A program made the translations under genes and the position numbers. Positions 1 through 8,681 of a DNA stretch of 64,000 bases are shown here, piece after piece; positions within the stretch are counted from its first letter, which is position 1; the number at the start of each line of letters is the position of its first letter. The notes under the pieces were generated by a model that had not been told where the DNA came from, did no database searches, and saw only the letters and a list, made by a program, of their open reading frames with translations. Source of the DNA: Candidatus Rokuibacteriota bacterium (lineage in GTDB: Bacteria > Methylomirabilota > Methylomirabilia > Rokubacteriales > CSP1-6); assembly GCA_003220225.1 (NCBI GenBank), contig QHRU01000056.1:45154-109153 (forward strand), in the 5' to 3' direction.

Positions 1-2
1 GC

Positions 3-242
3 ATCGAGCCGTTGCCGCCGCGAACCGGGATCGACGCGTTCACCTGTGGTGAGCTCCTTGGGCTCCAGCCCGAGATGCAGGAGCGCGCCCTCATCTATTT
101 GTCCGGCGTGGCGGACGGCCGGCGCGCGGCCGCCGTCTACGACGCCGAGGCGACGGGGGCGGCCATCGATCGCATGCTGGCCGCGTGTCGCATGACGCCC
201 GCGCTGCCCGTGCTCGGCGCGCTGCGTGCGGCGTGGCGATGA
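3..242 (+). CDS. HdeA/HdeB-like periplasmic protein, 5' end missing
   Basis: The frame is open to the left edge, so the true start and any signal peptide lie outside the window; the TTG at 12 is unlikely to be the start. The visible part begins with FTCGELLGLQPEMQ and carries two cysteines 47 residues apart (Cys12 and Cys59 counted from the TTG). That is close to the disulfide spacing of the acid-stress chaperones HdeA/HdeB, and the pattern of a Cys-containing helix, a tyrosine/glycine turn and a second Cys helix also fits. Known members prevent aggregation of periplasmic proteins at low pH. Function here is inferred from this weak family resemblance only. Confidence 0.5.
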   Translation: MEPLPPRTGIDAFTCGELLGLQPEMQERALIYLSGVADGRRAAAVYDAEATGAAIDRMLAACRMTPALPVLGALRAAWR

Positions 243-261
243 CGCCGCAGAGGAGTCGTCC

Positions 262-1500
262 ATGAAGCTGGCCATCGCGTTGCTGCTCTCGCTCTCCGCC
301 GCCGCCCCGGTCGCTCCGCCGGAGGAGACGTACGAGACTTCTGGGAGCTATCGCCCGTCCGACGTGGTGTCAAAGGAGCTCGTCAGCGGCCCGCACCACC
401 AGGTCCAGACCCCCGTCGTGTTCGACGGCTACATGTACCGGTTCACGGTGCGCTCCGACTACGGCCCCTTCGAGGTCACCGGGACATCAGCGCTCCGCAA
501 GCTCGTCGTGGAGATCGGCGCCATCGCGAAGCTGCGAGAGATCAAGGCGACCAAGGCGTTCGCGGCCGCCGTGGCGGACTCGGCGACAGGACCGTTCCGA
601 TTCGCCAAGAACCTCATCGTGCATCCAGCGGACACGGTGACCGGCATCCCGAAGGGCGCCTACAAGCTCGTGGAAGAAGTCGGCGAGGCCGTGACGACCA
701 CGCGGAACCCGGCCGACGATCCGCTGTATCAGAAGGCGCTGCTCGTCTCCGGCCGGCGGCGCGACTACGCGGCGCAGCTCGGCGTGGACGTGTACTCCAG
801 CAACGCCGTCCTCCAGAAGGAGCTGAACAGTGTCGCCTGGGCGGCCGCCGTCGGCAATCTCAGCGTGAGCGTGGCTCTGATGCCGGTCGGCGGGACCGCG
901 GGCGCGGTGGTGACCGGCACCCGCTGGAGCAACACGCTCAATGACTACCTCAAGGTCGAGCCGGCCAATCGCCTGCGCATCCTCGCCGAGGACACGCTGA
1001 AGGAGATCGGAATCGCCAAGGACCTCGTGCGCCGCTTCATCGATCAGCCGCGGTTCACGCCGCGGCAGGACGTGATGATCGCGCTGGCGCTGGCGGAGCT
1101 CGGGCCCGCTCCGGCGAGAGGCCGGGACGCCTTTCTCGAGGCGACCCTCGGCGCCGAGGACGAGGTCGAAGCCACCTTTTTCGTCAACACGGCGCAGATG
1201 CTCCGCGGCTATCACGATGCCGTCGCACCGATCACCGCCATCCGGATGAACCGTCGGCTCGCCGTCGCCAGCGCGCGTAGCGGCTCCGCCCTCGTCGCGC
1301 TGCCCGTGGATTATCTGGTCTGGACGGAGACGACGGCCCGGAGATCGGACGACCTCCTCGCAGCGTACCGGGCGACCGGCTCCGCCAAACTGGAGGTCTG
1401 GCTGACGGGGACGGCGTCACCGACCGAGCGAAAGCGTCTCGGCGCGCGCGGCATCCTCCTCGCCGAGCAGGTCGGCCGGCGCATCGAGATCGTCGACTAG
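262..1500 (+). CDS. Secreted protein of unknown function
   Basis: About 412 residues. I chose the ATG at 262 because it follows an AGAGGAG ribosome site and opens a clear signal peptide (MKLAIALLLSLSAAAPVA). A GTG at 226 would add twelve charged residues in front of it. No domain is recognised. The middle (about residues 190-220) is Gly/Ala/Val-rich and mildly hydrophobic, and could be a membrane-active hairpin; the rest is mixed helical. The gene ends directly against the start of the STAS-MlaE gene (stop at 1498-1500, ATG at 1501), so it is probably co-transcribed with the lipid-transport operon and may act in the periplasm. Confidence 0.7.
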   Translation: MKLAIALLLSLSAAAPVAPPEETYETSGSYRPSDVVSKELVSGPHHQVQTPVVFDGYMYRFTVRSDYGPFEVTGTSALRKLVVEIGAIAKLREIKATKAFAAAVADSATGPFRFAKNLIVHPADTVTGIPKGAYKLVEEVGEAVTTTRNPADDPLYQKALLVSGRRRDYAAQLGVDVYSSNAVLQKELNSVAWAAAVGNLSVSVALMPVGGTAGAVVTGTRWSNTLNDYLKVEPANRLRILAEDTLKEIGIAKDLVRRFIDQPRFTPRQDVMIALALAELGPAPARGRDAFLEATLGAEDEVEATFFVNTAQMLRGYHDAVAPITAIRMNRRLAVASARSGSALVALPVDYLVWTETTARRSDDLLAAYRATGSAKLEVWLTGTASPTERKRLGARGILLAEQVGRRIEIVD

Positions 1501-2643
1501 ATGGCGGTCGTGGCACCGGAAGCGACGCTCGAGTTCAGCCGCCCGGCGGGCGACACTCTCGTGCTGCGGCTGTCCGGCGCCTGGACCATTCACGAGCGGC
1601 TGCCTTCCGTGGACGACGTCGAGCGCGAGCTCGAGGCCGGCGGCGCCGTGCGCCGCCTGCTCTTCGACACCGAATGTCTCGCGGCGTGGGACAGTGCCCT
1701 GCTGACGTTTCTCCTGCGGGTCGCCGCCCAGGCCGACGGCCGCGGCGTCGCCGCCTGCCGCGGCGGGTTGCCCGAGGGAGTGCGTCGCCTGCTCGCGCTG
1801 GCCATGGCCGTCCCGGAACGTCGAGACATCGGGACGGCCGCCGCGAGGCTCTCCTGGCTCGCGCGCGTCGGTCTCGCGACGCTCGAGGGCGTTCGCGATG
1901 CAGGGGTAACGCTGACGTTCGTCGGGGCGGTGTCGATCGCCTTCGCGCGTTCTCTGCTCGGCCGCGCCCGGTACCGTCGCTCGGACTTCCTCCTCGTCCT
2001 GCAAGAGGTCGGTGCGCAGGCGCTGCCGATCGTCAGCCTCATCAGCTTCCTCGTGGGCGTGATCCTGGCCTACGTCGGCGCCATCCAGCTGCGCCAGTTC
2101 GGCGCGCAGGTCTACGTCGCCGACCTCGTCGGCATCGGCATGACGCGCGAGATGGGCGCGATGATGGCGGCCGTGATCATGGCCGGTCGCACCGGCGCGG
2201 CCTTCGCGGCGCAGCTCGGCACGATGCAGGTCAACGAGGAGATCGACGCGCTGACGACGCTGGGCATCTCACCGATCGAGTTCCTCGTGCTGCCGCGGAT
2301 GCTCGCGCTCGCCGTCATGATGCCGCTGCTCGCGCTATACGCCGATCTGCTCGGGCTGCTCGGTGGGATGGCGGTCGGCGTCGGCATGCTCGACCTCGGC
2401 GTCGTCGAGTACTACCTGCGAACCATCGGGGCGATCGGCCTCGACGACTGTGTCGCCGGCCTGATCAAGGCCTCGGTGTTCGGCGTGCTGATCGCGATGG
2501 CCGGATGCCTGCGCGGCATCCAGTGCGGCCGCAGCTCCGCCGCCGTCGGCGCCGCGACCACGTCGGCCGTCGTCACCGGCATCGTGCTCATCATCGTGTC
2601 CGACGCGGCCACGACCGTCATCTTCGACCTGATCGGGTTGTAG
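1501..2643 (+). CDS. MlaE-family ABC permease with N-terminal STAS domain
   Basis: A 380-residue inner-membrane permease for phospholipid (Mla/Mkl-type) transport. Residues about 1-110 form a STAS/MlaB-like domain, which in other bacteria is a separate regulatory subunit. Residues about 130-380 are the MlaE permease, with several long hydrophobic helices and the conserved cytoplasmic coupling segment GTMQVNEEIDAL. The following genes encode the ATPase, the MCE substrate-binding subunit and an auxiliary lipoprotein, so this is the membrane core of a complete system. The STAS-permease fusion is known in the family and replaces a stand-alone mlaB, which is absent here. Confidence 0.93.
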   Translation: MAVVAPEATLEFSRPAGDTLVLRLSGAWTIHERLPSVDDVERELEAGGAVRRLLFDTECLAAWDSALLTFLLRVAAQADGRGVAACRGGLPEGVRRLLALAMAVPERRDIGTAAARLSWLARVGLATLEGVRDAGVTLTFVGAVSIAFARSLLGRARYRRSDFLLVLQEVGAQALPIVSLISFLVGVILAYVGAIQLRQFGAQVYVADLVGIGMTREMGAMMAAVIMAGRTGAAFAAQLGTMQVNEEIDALTTLGISPIEFLVLPRMLALAVMMPLLALYADLLGLLGGMAVGVGMLDLGVVEYYLRTIGAIGLDDCVAGLIKASVFGVLIAMAGCLRGIQCGRSSAAVGAATTSAVVTGIVLIIVSDAATTVIFDLIGL

Positions 2644-2644
2644 G

Positions 2645-2977
2645 ATGCCGCCGACGCGACACCTCGTGGCCTGCGTTCTCCTGGCCGAGATCTTCAACGT
2701 GCCGTGCGGCGCGGGCTGTCTCGTCAAGACCGTCGCCAAGAACTCCCCCGCCTGGAACGCCGGCGTGCTCGGCGGCGACCGGCCGGCCACCATCCAGGGC
2801 CAGGAGATCGTGGTCCGCGGCGACCTCATGCTCGAGGTGACGGGGATCGGCATCCGCGGCGTGCAGGACATGGCGCAGATCCGCGACACGCTCGGGACGA
2901 TGAAGACGGGATCGCCGCTGGCGATCTCCGTGCTGCGGGCGGGCAAGGTCATCGAGCTGACCGGGACGCTGCCATGA
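2645..2977 (+). CDS. Small stand-alone PDZ-domain protein
   Basis: A 110-residue protein that is nearly all one PDZ domain. A carboxylate-binding-loop-like start (GAGCLVKTVAKNSPAWNAG) is followed by GGDRPATIQGQ and GDLMLEVTGIGI, a layout that resembles the C-terminal PDZ of HtrA/S1C proteases without the protease. No convincing signal peptide is present, although the N-terminus is moderately hydrophobic. It sits one base after the mlaE-like gene, and its stop overlaps the start of the ATPase gene (ATGA), so it is translationally coupled inside the transporter operon. A role as adaptor or quality-control factor for the transporter is inference. Confidence 0.8.
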   Translation: MPPTRHLVACVLLAEIFNVPCGAGCLVKTVAKNSPAWNAGVLGGDRPATIQGQEIVVRGDLMLEVTGIGIRGVQDMAQIRDTLGTMKTGSPLAISVLRAGKVIELTGTLP

Positions 2978-3750
2978 GCGCACCCGACCTCCGCATCGAG
3001 GTCCGCGACCTCGACATGCGCTACGGCGAGCGCGTGATCCAGCGCGACCTCAACTTCACCGTCCGCACGGACGACATCTTCGTGATCATGGGCGGCAGCG
3101 GCTGTGGCAAGAGCACCCTGCTCCGGCATCTCATCGGGCTCGTACGGCCTGCGCGTGGCGATGTCTTCTACGACGGCGAGAGTTTCTGGACGGCGGACCC
3201 GGACGAGCGCGACCGCATGACCCGGCGCTTCGGTGTGCTCTACCAGAGCGGCGCCCTCTGGTCCTCGCTGACGCTCGCCGAGAACGTCGCGTTGCCGCTC
3301 GGAGAGTACACGGACCTCGACGCCCACCGGATCGCCGAGCTGGTGTCGCTCAAGCTCGCGCTGGTCGGTCTCGCGGGCTTCGAGGAGTTCTACCCCTCGG
3401 AGATCAGCGGGGGAATGCGCAAGCGCGCGGGCCTGGCCCGGGCCATGGCGCTCGATCCCGACATCCTGTTCTTCGACGAGCCCTCGGCCGGGCTCGATCC
3501 CATCAGCAGCAAGCTGCTCGACGACCTGATCCTCGAGCTGCGCGCCAGCCTCGGGGCGACGGTCGTCGTCGTGACGCACGAGCTGGCGAGCATCTTCGCC
3601 ATCGCAACCAACTGCGTGTTCCTCGACGCGGAGACCAAGACCATGATCGCCACGGGGGCCCCGAAGGTGCTGCTCGAGCAGCCGCCCGATCCCAAGGTCC
3701 GGCAATTTCTCACCCGCGGCGCATCGAACGGGAGGAAGCCTCATGGCTAA
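2974..3750 (+). CDS. mlaF: MlaF-type ABC transporter ATPase
   Basis: 258 residues. Walker A is GGSGCGKST, the signature is ISGGMRKRAGLARA, and Walker B is ILFFDEPSAGLD followed by the H-loop VVTHE. The GGMRKR form of the signature is typical of MlaF/Mkl ATPases. It supplies the energy for lipid transport by the upstream permease. The start ATG at 2974 overlaps the previous stop, and its own stop overlaps the start of the MCE gene at 3743, so all subunits are coupled. An in-frame start further upstream would only add translated PDZ-gene sequence and is rejected. Confidence 0.94.
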   Translation: MSAPDLRIEVRDLDMRYGERVIQRDLNFTVRTDDIFVIMGGSGCGKSTLLRHLIGLVRPARGDVFYDGESFWTADPDERDRMTRRFGVLYQSGALWSSLTLAENVALPLGEYTDLDAHRIAELVSLKLALVGLAGFEEFYPSEISGGMRKRAGLARAMALDPDILFFDEPSAGLDPISSKLLDDLILELRASLGATVVVVTHELASIFAIATNCVFLDAETKTMIATGAPKVLLEQPPDPKVRQFLTRGASNGRKPHG

Positions 3751-4804
3751 GCGGGCGAACCCGGCGCTCATCGGCGGCTTCGTCGTCGGCGCGCTGTTGC
3801 TCGCCGTCACCGGCCTGGTCGTCCTCGGTGGCGGCCATTTCTTTCGGCTGACCAAGCCGATGGTGGCCTATTTCGAGGGCTCCGTGAAGGGACTCTCGAT
3901 CGGCGCGCCCGTGACGTTCCAGGGCGTGAGGATCGGTACGGTGAGCGACGTGCGCGTCGTGATCGACACGAAGGACCTGAAGATGGCCACGCCGGTCTTC
4001 TTCGAAATCGACGCCGGGCGCCTCACCGAAGCGAGCGGTGCCACGTTGAAGCTGCGCAAAGGCTCCGAGGGCATGAAGACGCTCATTCAGCGCGGGCTGC
4101 GCGCCGAGCTTGAGCTGCAGAGCTTTGTCACCGGCCAGGTGGGGATTGCCCTCGCCTTCCACCCCGACACTCCGGTGAGGCTCACCGGCTTGTCGCCTGA
4201 GTATCCCGAGATGCCGACGGTGGCCTCGGGCATGGAGAAGCTGACCCGCACGCTCGAGACGCTGCCGATCGACGAGATCATGACCGCGGCGAAGGAGACC
4301 CTGGAAGGCATCAAGGCGCTGGTGCAAGCCCCCGAGACGCGGGAGACGCTGCGCGCGCTGCAGGGGACGGTCCAGCGGTCCGACGCCACACTGCTCGCGA
4401 TTCAGAGGCTCGCCCGGCGAGTGGAGACGCAGATCGATCCGTTGATGACGCAGCTGGATGCGACCGCAAAGTCCGCACGGGCCGCGCTCGACCAGGCACA
4501 GTCGTCGCTGGCTCGCCTGACGCCCAGGGTCGACGACTCGCTGAAGGACTACCAGACGCTCGCCCGCAATCTCGACGAGCGCCTCGGCCGGCTCTCGGCA
4601 AGTCTGGACCGCACGCTCGCCAGCGTCGATCGCACTCTCGGGGGCGCCGACGACGTCTTGGCCGACGGCTCGCAGCTCCGCTACAGCCTGGTGACCGCGC
4701 TCGATGAGCTGGCGGAAGCGGCGCAGAGCATCCGCGTCCTCGCGGATTACCTGGAACGCAACCCGAGCTCGCTCGTCTTCGGGAAGGGACGGGTATCGAA
4801 ATGA
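3743..4804 (+). CDS. mlaD: MCE/MlaD-family lipid-binding protein
   Basis: 353 residues: one N-terminal membrane helix (about residues 10-32), then an MCE domain (about 35-120, with the SVKGLSIGAPVTFQGVRIG core), then a long, mostly helical C-terminal tail with repeated leucines and Arg/Asp heptads. MCE proteins form hexameric rings that shuttle phospholipids between inner and outer membranes. The tail is longer than in E. coli MlaD and resembles PqiB/Mce-type needle helices. The start overlaps the ATPase gene by eight bases, and the end overlaps the lipoprotein gene by four. Confidence 0.92.
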   Translation: MAKRANPALIGGFVVGALLLAVTGLVVLGGGHFFRLTKPMVAYFEGSVKGLSIGAPVTFQGVRIGTVSDVRVVIDTKDLKMATPVFFEIDAGRLTEASGATLKLRKGSEGMKTLIQRGLRAELELQSFVTGQVGIALAFHPDTPVRLTGLSPEYPEMPTVASGMEKLTRTLETLPIDEIMTAAKETLEGIKALVQAPETRETLRALQGTVQRSDATLLAIQRLARRVETQIDPLMTQLDATAKSARAALDQAQSSLARLTPRVDDSLKDYQTLARNLDERLGRLSASLDRTLASVDRTLGGADDVLADGSQLRYSLVTALDELAEAAQSIRVLADYLERNPSSLVFGKGRVSK

Positions 4805-5406
4805 CGCGGATTGCCGGTCTCATCGCGGTGTTGCTGCTCAGCGCGGCCGGTTGCGCCGGCTCGGCGGACCCGACACGCTTCTACGTGCTCGCCCCCGCGG
4901 ACCCGGCCGGCAACGCCGGAGCCCGGCCCGCGAGCGAACGGGATCTCCGCATCGGGATCCGAAGCGTCGAGCTGCCCCGATACCTCGAGCGACCGCAGAT
5001 CGTCACGCGGGCGAGCGCGACCCGCCTCGAGGTGGCGGACTTCCACCAGTGGGGAGCGCCGCTGCGACAGGCCGTGCCCATGATCCTGGCCGAGAACCTG
5101 TCGCGGCTCGTCCCGACCGAGCAGGTCATGGTCTTCCCCTGGGGCCGTGCGTTCGCGCCCGATGCGCAGGTCATCGTCGAGATCTCGCGACTCGAGGGAG
5201 CGGTCGGCGGCGAGAGCGTGCTCGCCGCCCGCTGGCGAATCCTGAGTCGCTCCGGCGAGGAGGTCACGATGGGCACGGCGCGCCTCACCGAACCGTCCGG
5301 TCCCGACTACGAGAGCCTCGTTGCCGCGCAGAGCCGACTCGTCGGCGCGCTCAGTCGCGACATCGCCGCGGCCCTTCGAAGCGGTGTCCAGGCGAGAAAT
5401 CGGTGA
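4801..5406 (+). CDS. PqiC-like auxiliary lipoprotein (ABC-type transport auxiliary family)
   Basis: 201 residues with a lipoprotein signal (MTRIAGLIAVLLLSAAGCAG; Cys19 is the likely lipidated residue). The mature protein starts with the family hallmark DPTRFYVLAP and contains IGIRSVELPRYLERPQIV, as in the PqiC/DUF330 family. Such lipoproteins dock MCE transporters at the outer membrane. It overlaps the MCE gene by ATGA and closes the five-gene operon. A 16-bp dyad that may start the next unit lies 20 bases downstream. Confidence 0.88.
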   Translation: MTRIAGLIAVLLLSAAGCAGSADPTRFYVLAPADPAGNAGARPASERDLRIGIRSVELPRYLERPQIVTRASATRLEVADFHQWGAPLRQAVPMILAENLSRLVPTEQVMVFPWGRAFAPDAQVIVEISRLEGAVGGESVLAARWRILSRSGEEVTMGTARLTEPSGPDYESLVAAQSRLVGALSRDIAAALRSGVQARNR

Positions 5407-5425
5407 GGCGGATGCCGGGCGCTGC

Positions 5426-5441
5426 TAGGTCCAACGTCCTA
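5426..5441. promoter_or_regulatory. Dyad site A (CCAAGGTCC-type motif)
   Basis: TAGGTCCA-ACGTCCTA is symmetric in its outer and inner positions. It lies in the gap after the PqiC-like gene, centred 36 bases before the ATG at 5469. It is one of ten sites matching the consensus TARGRCCA-AGGTCCGA; see the finding on the shared motif. Confidence 0.55.
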
Positions 5442-5468
5442 TGTGACTCGACGCCGGTGCGTGCTCGA

Positions 5469-5885
5469 ATGGTCGACGGAGATCGATCGATGCGTCGGTG
5501 GCGTCCATCATTGACGGGATGTCTGGCCGGGGTGGCGATCGGAGGCGCTGGCCGCGCGGCCGTTGTGACCGTCCACCTCGACGCGATCAGCGCCGCGACC
5601 GTGCCCGTATTGGTCTGGGCAGCGGTGGTCGGAGCGATGATCGGGGGGCTGGCGGGGCTGAGCGGCGCGCCGCGAATTGGAGCGGCGCTCGGGGCCGTGC
5701 TGTCGGCGCTCGCGTACATCGTCATGGTCCCCCTGGCGCTGCTCGTCGCGGTAATCGGCGTGGCGACCGCGCCGTCGTTGCTCGAGATGATGGTCGTGGG
5801 CGCGGTTGCGGGATTCGCCGGCGGCGTTGCGGAACGCATGCGGAGAATGGCGCCGGGCTCGATGAGAGCGCAAGGGAGAACAGGC
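5469..5885 (+). other. In-frame membrane-protein segment directly upstream of the DUF3313 gene
   Basis: From ATG 5469 (or ATG 5490) the frame encodes about 139 residues with three or four Gly/Ala-rich membrane helices (for example VLVWAAVVGAMIGGLAGLSG and AYIVMVPLALLVAVIGVA). It then runs without a stop into the lipoprotein starting at 5886. Either this is a separate gene that has lost its stop, or the two form one 373-residue protein whose lipoprotein signal is internal and not functional as such. Glycine-rich helices of this kind occur in small unknown membrane proteins. Dyad site A lies just upstream, which supports transcription starting here. Confidence 0.45.
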
Positions 5886-6590
5886 ATGAAGATCTCGGTG
5901 CTCGTCCTCGGGTTGGGGCTCCTCGTCACGGGCTGCGCGACGACCACGATGTCGGACGTGGGACCGACACGCTCCGGCTTCCTCGGCAAGGATTATGCGC
6001 TCCTCACGCCGGGCGACGTCTCGAAGGGTGAGGCCGGGCTCCGCTACTACAATCCCGCGGCGCAGTGGCGGACGTATGCCAAGGTGCTCATCGAGCCCGT
6101 GACGTTCTGGGGCGACGAGGCCGGCAAGATCGAGCCGGCAGACCAGCAGGCGCTCGGCGCATACTTCAACGACTCGTTGCAGAGGGCCCTCGGCGAGAAA
6201 TTCGAGCTTGCGACGAGCCCCGCCCCCGGTGTGCTGCGGCTGCAGGTGGCGGTGGTGGACGCCACGGCCGCGACGCCCGGGCTGCGTACGGTCTCGCTGG
6301 TCGTCCCGCAGGCGCGGACGCTGACGACGGCGAGCTCGCTGGTCACCGGCAAGCAGGCCTTCGCGGGGGCGCTGGAGCTCGAGGCGAAGCTGACGGACGC
6401 CGCGAGCGGGCAGCTGCTGTCGGCCGTCGTCGCGCGCGGCGTCGGCGGCGGAAGCATGAAGGCGGCCGCGCAATGGAAGTGGGGAGACGCCGAGAACGCG
6501 ATCGACCTCTTCTCCAAGCGCGCGGCGTCGAATCTGCATGCGCTGACGACAGGCCGTGCGACGCCGGCGGAGCTGCCTCTACCGGATTAG
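5886..6590 (+). CDS. DUF3313-family lipoprotein
   Basis: 234 residues from the ATG at 5886, which has a GGGAGAACAGGC ribosome-site region and opens a textbook lipoprotein signal (MKISVLVLGLGLLVTGCATT). The mature part shows the DUF3313 pattern: SGFLGKDYALLTPG, LRYYNPAAQW, YAKVLIEPVTFW, and a C-terminal GGSMKAAAQWKWGDAENAID region. The function of the family is unknown; members are outer-membrane or periplasmic lipoproteins. The reading frame is open far upstream, including a membrane segment (previous entry), so the start is a judgement based on the signal peptide. Confidence 0.85.
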   Translation: MKISVLVLGLGLLVTGCATTTMSDVGPTRSGFLGKDYALLTPGDVSKGEAGLRYYNPAAQWRTYAKVLIEPVTFWGDEAGKIEPADQQALGAYFNDSLQRALGEKFELATSPAPGVLRLQVAVVDATAATPGLRTVSLVVPQARTLTTASSLVTGKQAFAGALELEAKLTDAASGQLLSAVVARGVGGGSMKAAAQWKWGDAENAIDLFSKRAASNLHALTTGRATPAELPLPD

Positions 6591-6626
6591 AGGCCGGGAG
6601 CCCCAGAGATCAAGCACGATGTCGGG

Positions 6627-8681
6627 GTGAGGAAGACAACAGCGACCGCCGTCCTCGTCGCGCTCGGCTACTACGCCGGCGCCAACATCGGGTTCGTTCT
6701 CAGATTCCCGCCGTCCACACCGTCGTTCGTGTGGCCGCCGAACGCCATTCTGACTGCGGCGCTGCTGCTCGTGCCGCCTCGGCGGTGGTGGATCTGCCTG
6801 CTCGCCGCGTTCCCGGTACACCTCGCCGCGGAATTGCAGGTGTCGTGGCCGAGCTCCCTCGTGCTCGCCCTCTTCGTCACGAACTGCAGCGAGGCCCTGA
6901 TCGCCGCCGGCGGCGTCCGGTGGCTGAGCGGTGCGCCCGCGCGGTTCGACACCCTGCGCCGGATGGCGGTCTTCATCGTGGCCGCCGGTCTCGTCGCGCC
7001 GTTCCTTTCCTCGTTCCTCGACGCCGCGGTGGTCACGGTGGTGCATGAGGAGTCGTACGCGTCGGTCTGGCGGACGCGGTTCTTCTCCAACGTCTTGACC
7101 CAGCTGCTGCTCGTGCCAGCCATCGTGATGTGCGCCACGGCCGGCCCCGCCTGGCTTCGTGGCGCGCCGCGCGCGCGACGGGCCGAGGCGGCGCTCCTGG
7201 CGGCGGCACTCGTGCTCGTCGCGGGTTGGGTCTTCGGTCTGGTGACGGCCGGCCCGACGATTCTCGGCGGCCCGGCCACCCCCGTCGTGTTCCTCCTGCC
7301 GATCATCTTGCTCGCGGCGGTGCGGTTCGGGCCGGGCGGCACGAGTCTCTGCCTGCTCGGCACATCGTTCGTCGCCATCGTGGCGGCCGCACACGGACGA
7401 GGACCATTCGCGAACCTGCCGCCCGCCGCGACCGTACTCACGCTGCAGACCCTGCTGATCGTGCTGGCCATCCCGATCCTGTGCCTGGCGGCGGTCCTCG
7501 TCGAGCACCGTCACGCGCGGGCCATGCTGGGAGAGCGCGTCGGGGCCTTGCATGCCAGCGAGGCGTTGAAGTCGGCGATCCTGGGCTCGCTGAACACCTC
7601 CGTCGCCGTCCTGGACCGGGACGGCCGGATCATCGATGTCAACGCGAACTGGGGCCGCGTCGCCGCCGAGCGCGGCGCATCGCTGTCGGCCGGGCTCGGC
7701 GTGGGCGGAAGCTTTCTCGAGACGTGGCGGCAGGCCGCCGGCGGCGGGATGCCCAAGGCCGACGAGGCCGCGGCCAGCATCCTCGGCGTGCTGCGCGGAG
7801 CGCGTCAGGATTTCGCCTTCGAGTATCCCTGCCACAACGGAGCGGCCGAGCGATGGTTCGCGATGTTTGTCGTTCGCCTCGACCGTCCGGAGGGCGGCGC
7901 CGTCGTGGCCTGCGCCGACATCACCGCGCGGAAGGCCGCGGAGCTGGACCTCGAGCGAAGCCGCCAGGAGATCACGCACGACATGCGCGTCTTCATGATG
8001 GGAGAGCTGACCGCCTCGCTCGCCCACGAGCTGAACCAGCCGCTTACGGGGATCCTGACCAACGCCGGGGCCGGCCTCCGATTCCTCGACGTCGCTGCAG
8101 CCGATGTCGGCGAGCTGCAGGCGATCCTGTCCGACATCGTGGACGACGGCAAGCGCGCGGGCGAGGTGATCCAGCGCATGCGCGACTTTTTGCGCAAGAG
8201 CCAGCCCCAGCGCGCAGCGCTCGACCTGAACGTCGTGGTGCAGGAGGTCGTCCAGATGCTCACCAGCGATGCGATCATCCGCAACGTCAGCATCACGGTC
8301 GACCTCGACGACCAGCCGGTCGTCGTCTGCGCCGATCGCGTGCAGCTCCAGCAGGTCGTCCTCAACCTCTTGCTCAATGCGATCGAGGCGATGGCCGAGT
8401 CCACGGGACGAGAGCGCACGATCGTCGTGCGAGCGAGGAACACAGAGGTCCAGACGGTGCACGTCGCGGTGGAGGACCGCGGGATGGGAGTCCGCGCCGG
8501 CACCTACGACATGCTCTTCGAGCCCTTCTTCACCACGAAGCCGACGGGCATGGGCATGGGACTGGCGATCTGCCGATCGATCATCGAGGCCCACGACGGT
8601 GTCATCTGGGCGCAGGACAACCCCTCGGGAGGCGCGGCGTTTCACTTCGCGCTGCCCGCCTTCGGCGCCGCCACGACGTGA
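6627..8681 (+). CDS. MASE1-PAS sensor histidine kinase
   Basis: 684 residues from a GTG. Residues about 1-290 are eight or so membrane helices with the MASE1 motif (FVWPPNAILTAALLL). A PAS-like domain follows (about 315-440, AVLDRDGRIIDVNANWGRV), then HisKA with phospho-acceptor His467 (SLAHELNQPLTG) and HATPase (NLLLNAIEAM, GMGMGLAICRSI). The HELNQPL H-box is the FixL-like HK4 type, which usually pairs with FixJ-type regulators. The stop overlaps the start of a REC-only regulator. The ligand is unknown. No dyad site precedes this kinase, unlike the second kinase at 53-56 kb. Confidence 0.92.
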   Translation: MRKTTATAVLVALGYYAGANIGFVLRFPPSTPSFVWPPNAILTAALLLVPPRRWWICLLAAFPVHLAAELQVSWPSSLVLALFVTNCSEALIAAGGVRWLSGAPARFDTLRRMAVFIVAAGLVAPFLSSFLDAAVVTVVHEESYASVWRTRFFSNVLTQLLLVPAIVMCATAGPAWLRGAPRARRAEAALLAAALVLVAGWVFGLVTAGPTILGGPATPVVFLLPIILLAAVRFGPGGTSLCLLGTSFVAIVAAAHGRGPFANLPPAATVLTLQTLLIVLAIPILCLAAVLVEHRHARAMLGERVGALHASEALKSAILGSLNTSVAVLDRDGRIIDVNANWGRVAAERGASLSAGLGVGGSFLETWRQAAGGGMPKADEAAASILGVLRGARQDFAFEYPCHNGAAERWFAMFVVRLDRPEGGAVVACADITARKAAELDLERSRQEITHDMRVFMMGELTASLAHELNQPLTGILTNAGAGLRFLDVAAADVGELQAILSDIVDDGKRAGEVIQRMRDFLRKSQPQRAALDLNVVVQEVVQMLTSDAIIRNVSITVDLDDQPVVVCADRVQLQQVVLNLLLNAIEAMAESTGRERTIVVRARNTEVQTVHVAVEDRGMGVRAGTYDMLFEPFFTTKPTGMGMGLAICRSIIEAHDGVIWAQDNPSGGAAFHFALPAFGAATT

